In this document: piece by piece, positions 12,670-24,930 of the stretch
Numbering within the stretch: position 1 is the first letter of the stretch
Layout of the letters: each line of letters begins with the position of its first letter
Origin: Humulus lupulus
Taxonomy: Eukaryota; Streptophyta; Magnoliopsida; Rosales; Cannabaceae
Assembly (NCBI RefSeq): GCF_963169125.1
Contig: NC_084800.1
Location: 146,316,397-146,380,396 of the forward strand
Direction of reading: 5' to 3'
Length of the DNA stretch: 64,000 nucleotides
Program-made: the position numbers and the translations under genes
Notes under the pieces: generated by a model
What the model saw: only the letters and a program-made list of their open reading frames with translations
Database searches by the model: none
Told to the model about the DNA's origin: nothing

Positions 12670-14070
12670 TGTAATGCCCTGGAAAACCAAGACCGTTACA
12701 CTATGTATTTGAAATAGTGCAAGACTTGCTAATCAAGTCATTTGAGTAAAAATGTGATCCTAAAGTCTTCATCAGGTTAGGGCCAAATTTTTTTGGTCAT
12801 TAACGGATAAGTTTCATGAAAATAAATGTTTAGCACATGGGATCCCAAAAACAGGGTTTAAAGGACAAATTTACAAACTTCCAAAATAGTTATACATAAT
12901 CAAAAGCCACAATATTGGCAAAATGCACGTTTTTTTTGTTTCTGTCCTTGTAACATCCCTCGGTCGTGGCAGACGAGCAGCTAACAATGTACACCTCACC
13001 CCTAGAGCTATCCAACTCATGGTTGATCCACCTTACCCTTGCCTTTACCTACAACACATAGAACCTGTGAGCCAAGGCCTAGCAAGAAAACCATCACAGC
13101 ATAACATTATCAATAATGATAATCAAATAATTCACAAGACAGGTAATCAGATATTCAACGAGCCATAGTATCAAGCTAACAACAATAACCATTTATATTC
13201 AAAATTTTATCTCATTCAATACACAAAACTCAGGGTCGACGCCCTTAGGCTGCACCCTCTATTTAACTCACTGACTCTAACTTGCTTAGGTCGAGTCCAG
13301 TGTTTATCTAGCTGACTCCAGCTCACAGTGGCCAAGCCGCGTCATGCGCGCCAATTATCAGCCTCAACATTCTTAGGTCGTTTATTTCATGCTCACATGG
13401 CATATCACAATCATACAACATATGTATTCAAAGATAGGGAAACTCAGTCCAAACACAGCCACACAAGGGTGCAGTTTTCTTACCTTTAATTTCGAACGGA
13501 GAAAGTGAAATAGTCCCGAGCATAATCCTTAGCCCCGAGCCTTGGCGATAAACCTATTCATAGTGTCCAACGGGTAATAGTTAACTTCCAACCTAAATAA
13601 ATTCTTAGGAGAAAGAAACTAGCCTTCGGGACCTCAATTTCTACTAATCAGGGTAGTAGAAATTGTTCCGAGCGCCTAGGTTCGAACCCTCGAGCCTTAA
13701 AAAGTCTAGAAACAATTCTAAGGCTAAAATGCCTAGGTAGGTCGTGACTTGACTTAGTGGATCGCGACTTGCCCCCAAGTCAGAGACCAAGTACCAAATC
13801 CAAAGGGGGAGGCGGGTCGCGACTTGGCCTAGTGAGTTGCGGCGCAACCCCAAGTCATAGAGCAACCCACGCCAAATAGGCCACACGCGCTGCGGCGCCC
13901 CAAGGCTGGGTCGCAACGCACCCCCTTCGAACCCAGAAAATATGGGTTATTCACATGCTTCTCCCAGCCAAGAACCTCAAGACCTTAACCTAGAATTTTA
14001 CCTAAATAAATCTCCCCAATTCATTATCAAACTAGCTACGAAATAAAGATTAAATCATACATTTAAGACA

Positions 14071-14075
14071 CCAAA
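14071..14075. repeat. TSD of G, left (CCAAA)
   Basis: CCAAA at 14071-14075 is repeated exactly at 33708-33712 across element G. Confidence 0.9.
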
Positions 14076-15968
14076 TGTAATGACTCGACTAATTCTAAGA
14101 TCCCAGACCATTGAAAACTACTAAGACATAGCTACTATTTTGGAATACATACATAAAATAGTAGAAACTTCAATATAAAAATCCAAAATACGGCACGGAA
14201 TACAAAAATATGGGATCCCATCATTATTTACATAAAAACATAAACATAAACTTTAATTAATTGTTTAAAAAAAACTATGTGCAGAAATACATAGACCATA
14301 AATTAAAAGACTTGACACAACGTCATCCTCGATCTTCCAGCAGTCCATTCAGTCAATCCATCCCCAATGCACATGCCAAGCAACCATGAATCCATCCTGC
14401 CTTGCAAGCTCATTTTCCTGCACCATCTAAAATAAAAGGAATGAGCCTAATGCCTAGGAAGGAAAATCTACTAAAAACATATATCATACATCATAAGACT
14501 ATATCATAAAACATATAATATAAAACATATGATGTAAAAATGTATATCATATAGGACTACAATATTAATGGCCATTAACTCATTACCGTGGTATGTGATT
14601 AAACAATCTAGGTCCTCAGTCTACTATTCGAGGTAGGTTAGATCACAAAGTAGTATATGATAACCCATCTAGGTCCTCAGTCTACTAATCGAGGTAGGGT
14701 AAATCATAACTCTAATCCACGATAATGATAAAAATCTTGGGGTGTGCTATCTAAGGAACTATAAGCCCCAAGTGACTACAAAACATATTTATACATATAT
14801 ACATAACACATAAGATATCGTAGCATATAAACATATCATAACACATATAATCTAACCTATTTTCCTTACCAAAAACCAGGATATTGGAGACAAGAATGGG
14901 ATTGGAAAACTCCTAAAATCAACAATAAGAATCATGAGTCTCTAAAGAAATAGAGATGAAAAAGATATCTAAATCATAAAGATAGAAAATTACCAAAGAA
15001 CCTTTAGTTTCAAGAACTTAAACAGCTGACCAAAGGCCATAATAATGAGTTAGGATCTGAAAGAAAATGAAAGAAAATAAAAGAACTATGATGAACTAAA
15101 TCTGAGGATAAGAATACCTTGATAGACTAGTACTTCGATCTACACCTCAATGCCAAACCCTAGTGTTTTCTCTCTAGAATAAACTTAGTAGCTTGGAGCC
15201 TTTGAAGAATGCTTGAATGATGAATGAAATGGTTGAGTACTATGTCCTATTTGTAGATTTCAAGGAGTGAAACTAACCCCTTTTGAAATGAATAAATAAA
15301 TGAAAAATAATTGAATATAATTGAGTTTTTGGTTCAACAAATGCCTAGAACTCGGTAAAAAACGTTCAAGAGGAAGTCCAAGTGGTTGAGGGCTGTTTCT
15401 ACTTAAAATCCACAAAGTTTCAAAAATGACTCCAGGAGCTGATATATTGCCTACGCTAGGCAATATATTACCCCTACCTATGCCCCGTGGTTTCGTTCGT
15501 GCGAAGTCGACGTGTTTTCCGTATCATCCATAGGCGACATATTGGCCCCTATAGCTGCGATGTATCGGCATACACTGATATTTTAAACACGTTTTTGAAC
15601 ATTTTCAGCACACTTGAAGTTTGTTAAAACAACTTTGACTGAGTAAAACGTAATCCTAACATCTGCTAGAAGGTTCTAGAGCTTCTGGATCTATCTTTTA
15701 TTAATTTATTCATCTAAAAAGCTTAAATCCTCAATAAACATGCTTGTGACAAGTGTCATGTTCTTAATTATTCTATCTAAACCTTAGGTTATTATAAATA
15801 ATTTTTTGAGGACCAGCTATATTATTCAAACCTTATGTTTAAAATTAATATTTCTAAACTATAGGTTAAACTCATAAAATCTATAACTATTTCTATGAGT
15901 TTCCAAGTAAATCCCGACTTGAACCAATATCCAAGAAAACTAAAATACTACAAGCTACTACGACTACG

Positions 15969-15999
<31 letters not shown>

Positions 16000-16026
16000 A
16001 GCTAAGTACAATTCCAAGATGCTACG
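14076..16026 (-). mobile_element. 3' LTR of element G
   Basis: A minus-strand LTR of 1951 bp running TGTAATGACTCG...GCTACG, matching 31879-33707 (by eye roughly 90% alike). It belongs to a distinct family: GGGATCCC near 14215 is kept, and a box resembling the one in the other families (complement of TTTTCCT..CTAGGCATTAGGCTCA) lies near 14435-14465. A duplicated block of about 75 bp ('TCTAGGTCCTCAGTCTACTA') occurs at 14605-14700. The mid-LTR palindromic tract is at 15430-15590. A (CTA)n run is at 15954-15999. Confidence 0.9.
15954..15999. repeat. (CTA)n microsatellite
   Basis: CTA/CGA triplet run inside the G 3' LTR near its edge. Shorter versions occur at the same place in the G 5' LTR (33670-33685) and in G2 (61783-61796), so it is an LTR-resident repeat of variable length. 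Confidence 0.9.
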
Positions 16027-16040
16027 ATTCTCCCCTAAGA
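16027..16040 (-). other. G polypurine tract
   Basis: On the minus strand TCTTAGGGGAGAAT directly abuts the 3' LTR at 16026, the expected position and composition of a polypurine tract. Confidence 0.7.
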
Positions 16041-16104
16041 ATTTTGTCCCTGAAATTTACTTACCAAATAATTCGATGTCTTCCTCCAACTCCCACGTTG
16101 CCTC

Positions 16105-19100
16105 CTATTTTGAACTATTACTCCATAGGACCTTGACTATAATAATACTCTTAGACCGTAATTCCTGCATCCCTTTCTCTAGGATGCTAACTGGTCGTTC
16201 CTCGTAACTCAGATCTTTCTGGAGTGCTATTGTATGGTACTTGAGGACGTACGATGGATCTGACACATATCTACACAGCATCGAGATGTGAAACACATTG
16301 TGGCTATCTGCTAGATCTTGCAGTAGGGCTAATCTATATGCAACTGCTCCCACCTTGTCCAATATCTTAAAAGGACCTATAAAATGAGGTCTAAGTTTTC
16401 CTTTCATCCCAAACCGTTTCACTCCTTTCATAAGAGATATCTTTAAAAATACTGGATCTGCGACTTTGAATTCTACATCTCGCTGCTTGGCATCTGCATC
16501 ACTCTTTTGTCGGCTCTTAGCAGCGAGCATACGCTTTCTAATTAGCGCCACTGCATCCTAAACCCCTCTAACAACTTCGGGTCAAAGAAGTTGTCTTTCT
16601 CCTACCTCATCCCATTGTAACGGTGGTTGACACTTCCTTCCATAAAGTAACTCATAGGGTGCCATACCCATCGTTTCCTGGTAGCTATTATTGAAGGAGA
16701 ACTCTATAAGTGGCAAATACTTACTCCACGATCCTCCGAAGCCCATTACACAAGCGCGCAACATATCTTCTAAAATATGTATGGTATGCTGGGACTGACT
16801 GTCGGTCTAAGGATGAAATTTCGTGCTAAGACTTAGCTTGGCATCCATGGCTTGCTGCAAGCTTCCCCAAAATCTCGATGTAAACACTGATCCTATATCT
16901 GATACTATGGTCTTAGGGATTCCATGTAGTCATACTATTTCTCGAACATAAATGTCTGCATACTGGTCTGTAGTATAAGTAGTCTTGAGAGACAGGAAGT
17001 GAGCTGACTTGGTGAGTCTATCTACCACAACCCAAGCTGAGTTGTGTTGCTTATTTGTTCATGGTAATCCTGTCACGAAGTCCATGGCAATATTATCCCA
17101 CTTCCATTATGGAATACAAAGCGGTTGCAATAAGCCTGCAAGTCACTGATGCTCCACCTATACTTGCTGGCATTCTAGGCACATATTTTGCTACGTCTTA
17201 CTTCATTCATGGCCAACAATATAGTGCCTTAAGGTCGTGAGTCATCTTGGTCGACCCCAGGTGAACTGAGTATGGGGTAGTGTGTGCCTCTTCTAAAATC
17301 TTCATCTTAATTCCATAATGATTAGGCATGCACACCCGTCCTTTATATCTAAAGAACCCCTGTCTTGATATGGAGAAATCTGCAGTCTTGCCTTCTTTGA
17401 CTGCAGCCATATGTGATACTAACGTGTCATCATGCCCTTCACCGATTCGTATATCTTCTAATAGACTTCAATGGATGGAAAAGTTAGCCAGTTGACCAAT
17501 GACTAGTTCTATTCCGACATTAATCAGCTCTTGTTGAAGCAACTTTTCTATTCCGGATAATATTGCTAGATTTCTGTAACTCTTCCGACTTAGCGCATCT
17601 GAAACTATGTTTGCCTTTCCTGGGTGGTATAGGATTTTGCAGTCATAATCCTTTACTAGTTCTAACAAATTGCGCTGCCTCATGTTGAGCTTTTTCTGCA
17701 TGAAGAAATATTTTAAGCTTTTGTGGTCCGTATAAATCTCACACCATTCTCCATAAAGATATTGGTGCCAGATTTTTAATGCGAAGACCATCAATGCCAT
17801 CTCCATATCATGTGTTGGATAGCGTTACTTGTACTCCTTTAGCTACCTTGAGGTGTAGGCTATCACTTTGTCATTATGCATCAGTACACAACCCTAACCT
17901 TGCTTCGACGCATCACAATATACTACAAACTTCTCGTTGGGTGTCAGTACACAAAGCACTGGTGCTGAGCATAACTTATCCTTGAGCAACTAGAAGCTCT
18001 CTTGACATTTATCCGTCCAATTGAACATTTTTCTTGTTTTCGGGTCAGGTTATTAAGTGGAGTGGCTATCTTAGAAAGCTTTCTACAAATCTCTGATAAC
18101 AGCCTGCTAGCCCGAGAAAACTTCTAACTTCTGACGCATTCTTAGGTCCTGGCCAATCCTTCACAACCTCTATCTTAGTTGGATCTACTGCGACTCCGTC
18201 TTTGGATACTATATCGCTGAGGAATGCTATTTGCGAAAGCTAAATTTCACATTGTTGAACTTGGTGTAAAGTTGATGCTCCTTCAGTCGCAGTATAGTCA
18301 ATCTTAAATGTTCCTCGTGCTTTACTTCGTCCTCGGAGTACACCAAAATATTGTCTATGAACACTATGAAGAATTTTTCCAAGTAATCCTTAAAAACCCA
18401 ATTCATTAAATCCATATATGCGGCTGGAGCGTTGGTATGACCAAAAGACATATACAGAAACTCGTAATGTGCATATCGAAATCTTAAAGTTGTCTTTGGT
18501 ATATCCTCTTGTCGTACCGTGAGCTGGTGATAAACGGACCATAGAACAATCTTTGGAAATACAATCGCTCCTCGGAGATGATCAAATAAGTCATCAATCA
18601 GGGGTGGAGAGTACTTATTCTTATTTGTCACCTTGTTCAACTCGCGCTAATCTATACAAATTCGCATGCTTCCATCCTTCTTCTTCACAAATAGAATTGG
18701 TGCTCCCCATGGAGAATGGCTTGGTCTGATTAAACCTAAGTCTAAGAGTTCTTGCAACTGGGTTTTCAACTCCTTGAGTTCAGTAAGTGCCAACCAGTAT
18801 GGTGTCTTGGAGATAGGCTTGGTTCCCAGTACTAGTTCGATTGTGAAGTCAATTTCCTGAGTAGGCGGTAACCCTGGTAAGTCATCAGGAAATATCTCTG
18901 GAAATTCCTTTATAACGCGAACATCTCCATCCTTTAGTGCGGGTTCTTTGCCACATTCGTGATGCTTGCTAAGAATGTGTGACATCCTTTCTCAATCATC
19001 TTATGAGCTTTGAGAGATAAGATAATCGGTGTATGTAGTCCTGAAACCTTTCCCATAAAACATAGTTTCTGACCATCAGGTATTTTGAACGTCAATTGCT

Positions 19101-19344
19101 TACGCCTACAGTTGATGGTTGTGCCATGCCTTGCTAGCAAATCCATGCCCAGTATTACGTCGAAGTCTTTGATTTCTAACTCTATCAGGTCTCCTTCTAG
19201 TTCTGCGTCCTCGATTTTGATCGGTACTCCTTGTACTATTCGAGATGATAGGACTGCTTCGGCCGAAGGAAATTCTGTCACAAACCTAGTTCTAAATCTT
19301 TCACAAGGATTGTATAATTTTCTATCATTCATAACGAGATACAC
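16105..19344 (-). pseudogene. pol: G pol remnant: protease, RT, RNase H, integrase, tail
   Basis: Minus-strand order: protease region 19344-18934 ('DVILGMDLLARHGTTINC'); RT 18985-18227 ('[20 protein letters not shown]', then 'FIDN' at 18350-18361, where the second catalytic Asp has become Asn); RNase H 17806-17468 ('[11 protein letters not shown]', '[15 protein letters not shown]'); integrase zinc region 17410-17207; integrase core about 17200-16582 ('FSFNNSYQETMGMAPYELLY'); integrase C-terminus with chromodomain-like end 16551-16105 ('FKILDKVGAVAYRLAL', 'RYVSDPSYVL'). Stops and frameshifts separate the segments. Confidence 0.87.
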
Positions 19345-19399
19345 GAGTGCGTTGCTCCCGAATCAAACAACACTGAACATATATTATCGAGGATAGGAA

Positions 19400-20631
19400 T
19401 CTAACCTATGACCACTTTGTTACTAGCATCGGATTCTCCTTCGGTCAAGGCAAAGACTCTGGCTGGAACCATCTTGTTGTCCTTCTTTTCTTCTTGTTTG
19501 AGCTGTGGACAATCCTTCTTTTGATGACCTTCCTGGCCATAGTTGTAACAACCTTTGGTGTTTGCACGAATCTCCCCAGTATGTCTTTTCTGGCATTGGA
19601 CCTATTACTTCCCTTATTTGTCCATGCTCTTTTGTCATTGTTGGCCTGCTTACTATCAGGATGCTTTTTTTTTCTAGAAATTATTGTTGTGCTGGTGGTT
19701 GTTGTTGTGGTTTTGACATCTATGAGTCTGATTCTGCTGCTTCGGTTCAGACTTGCTGGCCTCCTCCTTACTAACATTTTCTTGGAGTCTTTCAACCTCT
19801 ATAGTCATTTCAAGAGCATTAGCATAAAAAGTGTTTCTAGGATTTGTAAGCTTGACTCCTAGCTCAATCTTGGGTCTGAGTCCCTTGGTGAACTTGGTAA
19901 CCCTCAAGAAATCAGTTGGAACTAACTCTTCTGCAAACTTGGCTAATCGATCAAATTTTCAACCGTACTCGACTACCGTCAAATTGCCCTGCTTCAGACT
20001 GGTGAACAATTCTACCCTCGTAGCGATGACTAACGATTTGTAATACTTTTTGTGAAATAGCTCCACAAATCTAGTCCAAGTCATGGTGGCAACATCATGA
20101 GTTTGTTGTACTAAATCCCACCAGATTTTAGCATCCTATTTTAGAAGAGAAGAATTACAGGATATGCGATCTGTGTTGCTGAGGTTCATATGTGCTAGTA
20201 TAGGCTCTACATTCCTTAGCCATTCTTCAGCCTCAAATAGATTAGTTGTCCCTTGAAATTTTGGAGCATGCTGCCTACGAAAACGCTCGTAGATTAGCTC
20301 TATGTACTGAGTTGGATAAGGCGCATAGTTCATCATCAACCATCCCCCATATGGACCAACTTGCTGGGGGGCTTGAGCCGTTGGTAGAGGCTATAGTTGC
20401 GGCTGAGTCTAAGGCTGTGGCTGAGTCTGTTGTCGTTGTGGCTGTAGCAGTTCTTCCACTTATTGATGTAGTCGGACAATCTCAGCAGTGTTGTCCATGG
20501 GAGGAGGTGCATTTCTATTGGAAAGCATTGGTAGCACACGTTCCCCTTCTTCGGACTGGAGGGGCATCGTTAGTCTCGTTGGTGGTGCTGGAGGCATTGG
20601 CATTTGTGTATGCAGACCTTCGTAGCGACAT
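19400..20631 (-). pseudogene. gag: G gag remnant
   Basis: The likely start is the ATG at 20629-20631 ('MSLRRSAYTNANASS' on the minus strand). A low-complexity Gln/Pro-rich stretch follows (complement of 20380-20450). The capsid segment 'LIYERFRRQHAPKFQG' (20300-20230) and 'EAEEWLRNVEPILAHM' are typical of Tekay-group Gag. A nucleocapsid zinc knuckle is encoded near 19560-19500, downstream of a basic, Asn/Gln-rich linker. At least two frameshifts and some stops break the frame. Confidence 0.8.
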
Positions 20632-20782
20632 CTTCAGCAAAGTTCTAACAATCGAGAAAAACATGTTAGAGCTTACCCTAATAGGCTCTAAGGAAAAACA
20701 TAGTCTAAGAAAACATAACTCGGACCTAACAGTTATGATTTCTTATGAGAAGTTATGTAAGCCTTCTTTATAATTAAGGTGT

Positions 20783-20787
20783 GTTTC
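20783..20787. repeat. TSD of H, left (GTTTC)
   Basis: GTTTC at 20783-20787 is repeated exactly at 30868-30872 immediately after the H 3' LTR. Confidence 0.92.
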
Positions 20788-23312
20788 TATACTGCCCCAA
20801 AATCCCTAATGCGGATTAATGATCAGATTTGTAAGCCGAGAGGGCCATAATTTATTTATTTTTCCATTAAATGATTATATGCATGATTACGTGAATTATA
20901 TTATTATATGATGATAAATTCATGCATATGGGTCGACTTTTCATTATAGGGGTATTTTGGTACTTTGGCCCGTTGAGGGCATATTTGGATATTTTCATGC
21001 ATGTTGGTGATTTATGATGAGGCCACATTATAATGTGGATTTGTTCGAGCTGTTCGGCATGAGACGATCATTGAATACAAGTTAGCGATTTGGTCATAAC
21101 AGGGTTAATTTCAGGGCTCAGGGTGAGTCTTAGGCTAATTTGATGATTAGTACATTACCGGGAATTAAATGGTAATGAGATATGATTTATTAGCATTTGA
21201 GAATATTTTGAATAACGTGAATCGGAGGACATTAATTATAATTAACGAGATAGGTGAGAGAGGACGGTCTTACCCTTGTTAGCCTTAAGAGGGAATTTAA
21301 TGACCTAGGGGCATTTTGGTCTTTTGACCTAAGGTTATATATCAACTAGAAAGTTGTAGAAAGCTTAAGCAAAATAGAACATTGTTCCTTCTTCTCCTGA
21401 TCATCATTTCTCCTTCTTCTTCCTTTGGATTTTGAAGCCCCAATTGAAGAATCAAGCTAGGGTATCAAGCCTTAAGGATCTAGGATTGTGTTCTACCATT
21501 GAAGAGGGTTTAATCTTGAGCTTGAGGTAAGAATTCAACCATGGAAACTCTAGTTTTTCTCTGTTTTTCATTGAATTTCAGTTGGGATTCTTAAAGTTGA
21601 TAGTAGTGAATTCAAGGAAGCTTTTAGCAAAGAATGATGGGGTTTTGATGCCTAGGACTTGTAGAGTGGGCATTTGGGTTTATTTGTGAGTTTGGTTGAG
21701 GTTTGGAATCCGTTTTTGAAGATTGGAAATTAGAGAAGTCGAAGAGGAAAATTCAGGGCTTAATCACCCTGCTTTCTAGCACTACAGTGCCCAAGGGAGG
21801 GCACTACAACGCTGTCCATGGCAAGTCAGCCCTGCTTATAGCGCCTAGGTGCTAGGGGGGCAGCGCTATAGTGCTACCCTTTTTTTTTAGGGTCCTATTT
21901 TGGGTACTTTTGAGGGTTTTTGGTTCAGAGTTTCAATTCCTAAGGCTTGGGATTAAATCTACTAATCATTTGAGTACGATTTGAGGTCCCGGAAGAGAGG
22001 TTTAGATCATGAACCTTTTATCATTAATTTTATTGATGGAGTTCCATATTTGGTTATGATTAGGTGACTGCTAAGGGATCAAAGGATTGATCGTTCTCAA
22101 GGGTCATTCTTTTAATATTTCACGCTCAAACCAGAGGTAAGAGAACTGCACCTAGTATGTGACATGCATGGTTATAAATGAAGCATGTTAAGTGCTCTAT
22201 ATGTGGACAGTGATTGCATATTAAATGCTTGGCAATCTTGCTTACTTGTGAGTGGCACTGACTTATTAGTTAGAATCAGCAATGGTGTCAGTATTGACTG
22301 TGAAGTTGTGACTCATTAGTCAAGTTCGGCAGTAATACTGAACACTGGTCGTATGGTATTGGCTTAGGAGTCAAGAACTATATTAGCGTGTTTAACGCAA
22401 GCCGAAAAGACGAGATCTAATCCACATAAGTATGAAATGCTTCACTGACCTTAAGTTTGATGAAAACAAAAGCGCTTGTCTAGTCTAATGGCTAGTTACT
22501 TAGAGCTAGGGCTAGAAGGCCCAGGTGACTTCATTGTCACACGGCTATGGGTGTGGAGCCCAAGTTCGTGACATACTCATCAGTCACTTATCTGATTCAA
22601 GTTTGTGACTCCATAGTCACTCATCTGGTTTAAGTTCGTGACTTACGCATTAGTCACTCCTCTGATTAGGGATACACACCTAGCATGATTATTAGAATCT
22701 CGATACCATCTGATTAGGGCTACGCGCCCCAACATGATTATTAGAATCTTGATATTATCTGATTAGGGTTACAAGCCCAAGCAAGGTTACTAGAATCTTG
22801 AAGTGATATTCACTTATCTGTTTAGGGCTATAAGCCTATTATGATTATCATAATCATCAATAGATATTGTATACACGTAGTAATGAGTTTTCTTGCTGAG
22901 CCTTGGCTCGAGGGTGCTATGTGGTGCAAGTAAAGGGAAAGAAAAGCTCACCCAGCCTTGAGTGGAGAGCTTAGGTGGCGATGTGTACATATGTGGCTGC
23001 TTGACCATCACCACCAAGGTGTTTCTTAGAGGAACTTGGGGTTAACCATATTTTCGCTGCTTAGGTTGGCGGGTTGTAAATTTTTACACTCTAATGACCA
23101 TTTTGGATTGTAAATAACTTGTAAACTCTTTTGTGGGCCCATGTACAGTTTTATGTTTTAAATAAAATATATCCTTTCCTTTTGAACAAGAATTTTTCAC
23201 CTTATCCTATTAATAACACCTAGAAGCATGTTTATAACCTAATGACTCATTTAGTGAGTTAAGCACGGTTTAAAGCTCACAGTAACGTTCTTGGAGTAAC
23301 CAGGGCGTTACA
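20788..23312 (+). mobile_element. 5' LTR of element H
   Basis: A 2525-bp LTR from TATACTGCCCC (decayed TGTAATGCCCC) to GGGCGTTACA. It carries a perfect 16-bp palindrome CCACATTATAATGTGG (21023-21038), a TATA-like site (21336-21342), donor-like GAGGTAAG sites (about 21535 and 22136), a GC tract at 21775-21890 with AGCGCTATAGTGCT, repeated 'GTGACT..AGTCAC' units (22560-22660) and 'TCTGATTAGGG' units (22655-22770). The TTTTCTTGCTGAGCC box is near 22888 and the terminal hairpin ACTCA/TGAGT at 23245-23259. By eye it is about 90% identical to 28336-30867. Confidence 0.93.
21336..21342 (+). promoter_or_regulatory. TATA-like element, H 5' LTR
   Basis: TATATAT in the context AAGGTTATATATC, about 550 bp into the LTR. 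The 3' LTR copy at 28881-28888 reads TATATAAA, closer to consensus. If used, transcription would start near 21370 and leave a leader of about 1.9 kb before the PBS. Confidence 0.5.
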
Positions 23313-23315
23313 ACT

Positions 23316-23327
23316 TGGTATCAGAGC
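23316..23327 (+). other. H primer-binding site (tRNA-iMet)
   Basis: TGGTATCAGAGC, 3 nt after the LTR end, is a perfect 12-nt complement of the plant initiator tRNA-Met 3' end. Confidence 0.93.
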
Positions 23328-23753
23328 GTGCCAAGGTTTAGGCTTCTTGTAGACTGGCTGGGCATGTACACTCGCCACTAAAGACAAGCTCGACTCATGG
23401 TTTGGTAACTATTTATGTGGTTATATATTTAACTACTTAAATAAAGTATAAATGCTTTACCTGTCTACATGAAATATATTAATAAGGCTGGGGCTTGACT
23501 ACTACATCATAAGTAAGAACGTGCTTCTTAGCACTATATTGCTAGAACATGATTTTTAGTATTGTTCATTGTGAATTATTAATTGATACGTGTTAAATGC
23601 TAAATGCTATGATCATGTATCCATCAATATATTTGTTTAATTGTGGAGTATGGTTGATTATCTGTTGATCTTGGAGCGTGTGGCAGCAAGAGGTTTAGTT
23701 ATAACTACCTAACTGGCTGCATTGATTGTTTTAGCACAATATAATTGATAAGA

Positions 23754-24930
23754 ATGATTCCACAACATATAGATTCAACAACTGGCCAGGAATATCAAGT
23801 CTAGAATAACAGATAGGGTCAAGAGAATGACCAGAATCAGATTCCACAGCCAGCTCCTAATAACTGGCCACAGTTGTTTAATGAATTACAGGCTAGAGGA
23901 TTGAGGCAGGAAATAGAAATATGCCTCCTGAGACAACAACAGGTTCATAGAGGGACCAGATTACCTGAGGCACCACCTGTATTGGTGCCAAGAGTTGAGC
24001 AGTTGTCAGAGGTTGGAAGCAAATGTGAACCTCTTTATGAAAGGTTTAGGAAACAACAACCTTCACTATTTGAAGGTAGTGCAGATCCAGCTAAGGATGA
24101 GCAATGGATGAGCATGACTACCACAATCCTTGACTTCATGTGGGTGTCTGGTGATGAGAGGGTGGCCTGTGCCACATACATGTTTCGGGAGCATGCCCGA
24201 ATTTGGTGCGAGGTTATATCGCAGACCAGAAACATCAATGCCCTGAGTATGGAAGAGTTTCATGCTCTGTTTAATGAGAAGTGCTATAATGATGCCATCA
24301 AGGCTGCAAAGGCTGAAGAGTTCATCAGATTACTTCAGGGGAGTCTATCAGTGACTGAATATGCCTTGAAATTTGATAGATTGGAAAAGTTTTCCATGGA
24401 GTTTGTGCCCGCTGATGGGACCAGAAGAGAGGTTTCTCCAGGGGCTACAGCCTAGATTAGCCTGGGATGTTCGTATCACCACTGTGGCTGGAGTTACTAC
24501 TTATGCACAGGTGGTGGAGAAGACGCTCACAGCTGAGAGCGTAGAAAACTAGATCTGGCGGAACAATACAGCCATAAGAGAGTGGAAGAGGACAGGTCCT
24601 CCATTTATGGGTTCAGGTAAGGGTGGAGGCCCTAGTGATCAGAAGAGGAAGGTTCCTGATACCTTCCCAGCTCCAGGTCCTGATAGGCGACCACGTAGTA
24701 TTTCAATGGGTCGCCAGGGTGGCAGTGAGACCTAGAAGACTTATCTAGAGTGCCCTAGGTGCAAGAGGCACAATTTGGGAGAGTATAGGGAAAAGGCTTG
24801 CTTCTTATGTGGGGCAGTCACACATTTAAAGAAATATTGCCCTAAAGCAAGAAAGGAAGAACCCAAAAAGGTGGACAACTTGGCCCCAGCTCGAGTGTTC
24901 GCATTGAGTCAAGCAGAAGCTGAGGCTTCA
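23754..24930 (+). pseudogene. gag: H gag remnant
   Basis: Best start is the ATG at 23754 ('MIPQHIDSTTGQEY'), whose frame runs to 24455 with two early TAG codons in a Gln/Asn-rich stretch. Capsid homology covers about 24000-24430: 'LYERFRKQQPSLFEG', 'VACATYMFREHARIWCEV', 'YNDAIKAAKAEEFIRL', 'LKFDRLEKF'. A frameshift near 24430 moves the rest to another frame: 'TYAQVVEKTLTAESVE', a basic linker, then paired zinc-binding motifs 'CPRCKRHNLGEY' and 'CFLCGAVTHLKKYCP' at about 24745-24845. Gag would form the particle and bind RNA. This copy cannot be translated intact. Confidence 0.87.

Noticed and set aside
19494..19862. A hydrophobic 122-codon plus-strand ORF resembling a membrane protein
   Set aside because: It is antisense to G gag's polar Asn/Gln/Lys linker, which reads as hydrophobic residues on the other strand.
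20246..20773. A 175-codon plus-strand ORF
   Set aside because: It is antisense to the low-complexity part of G gag and is explained as a shadow of that frame.
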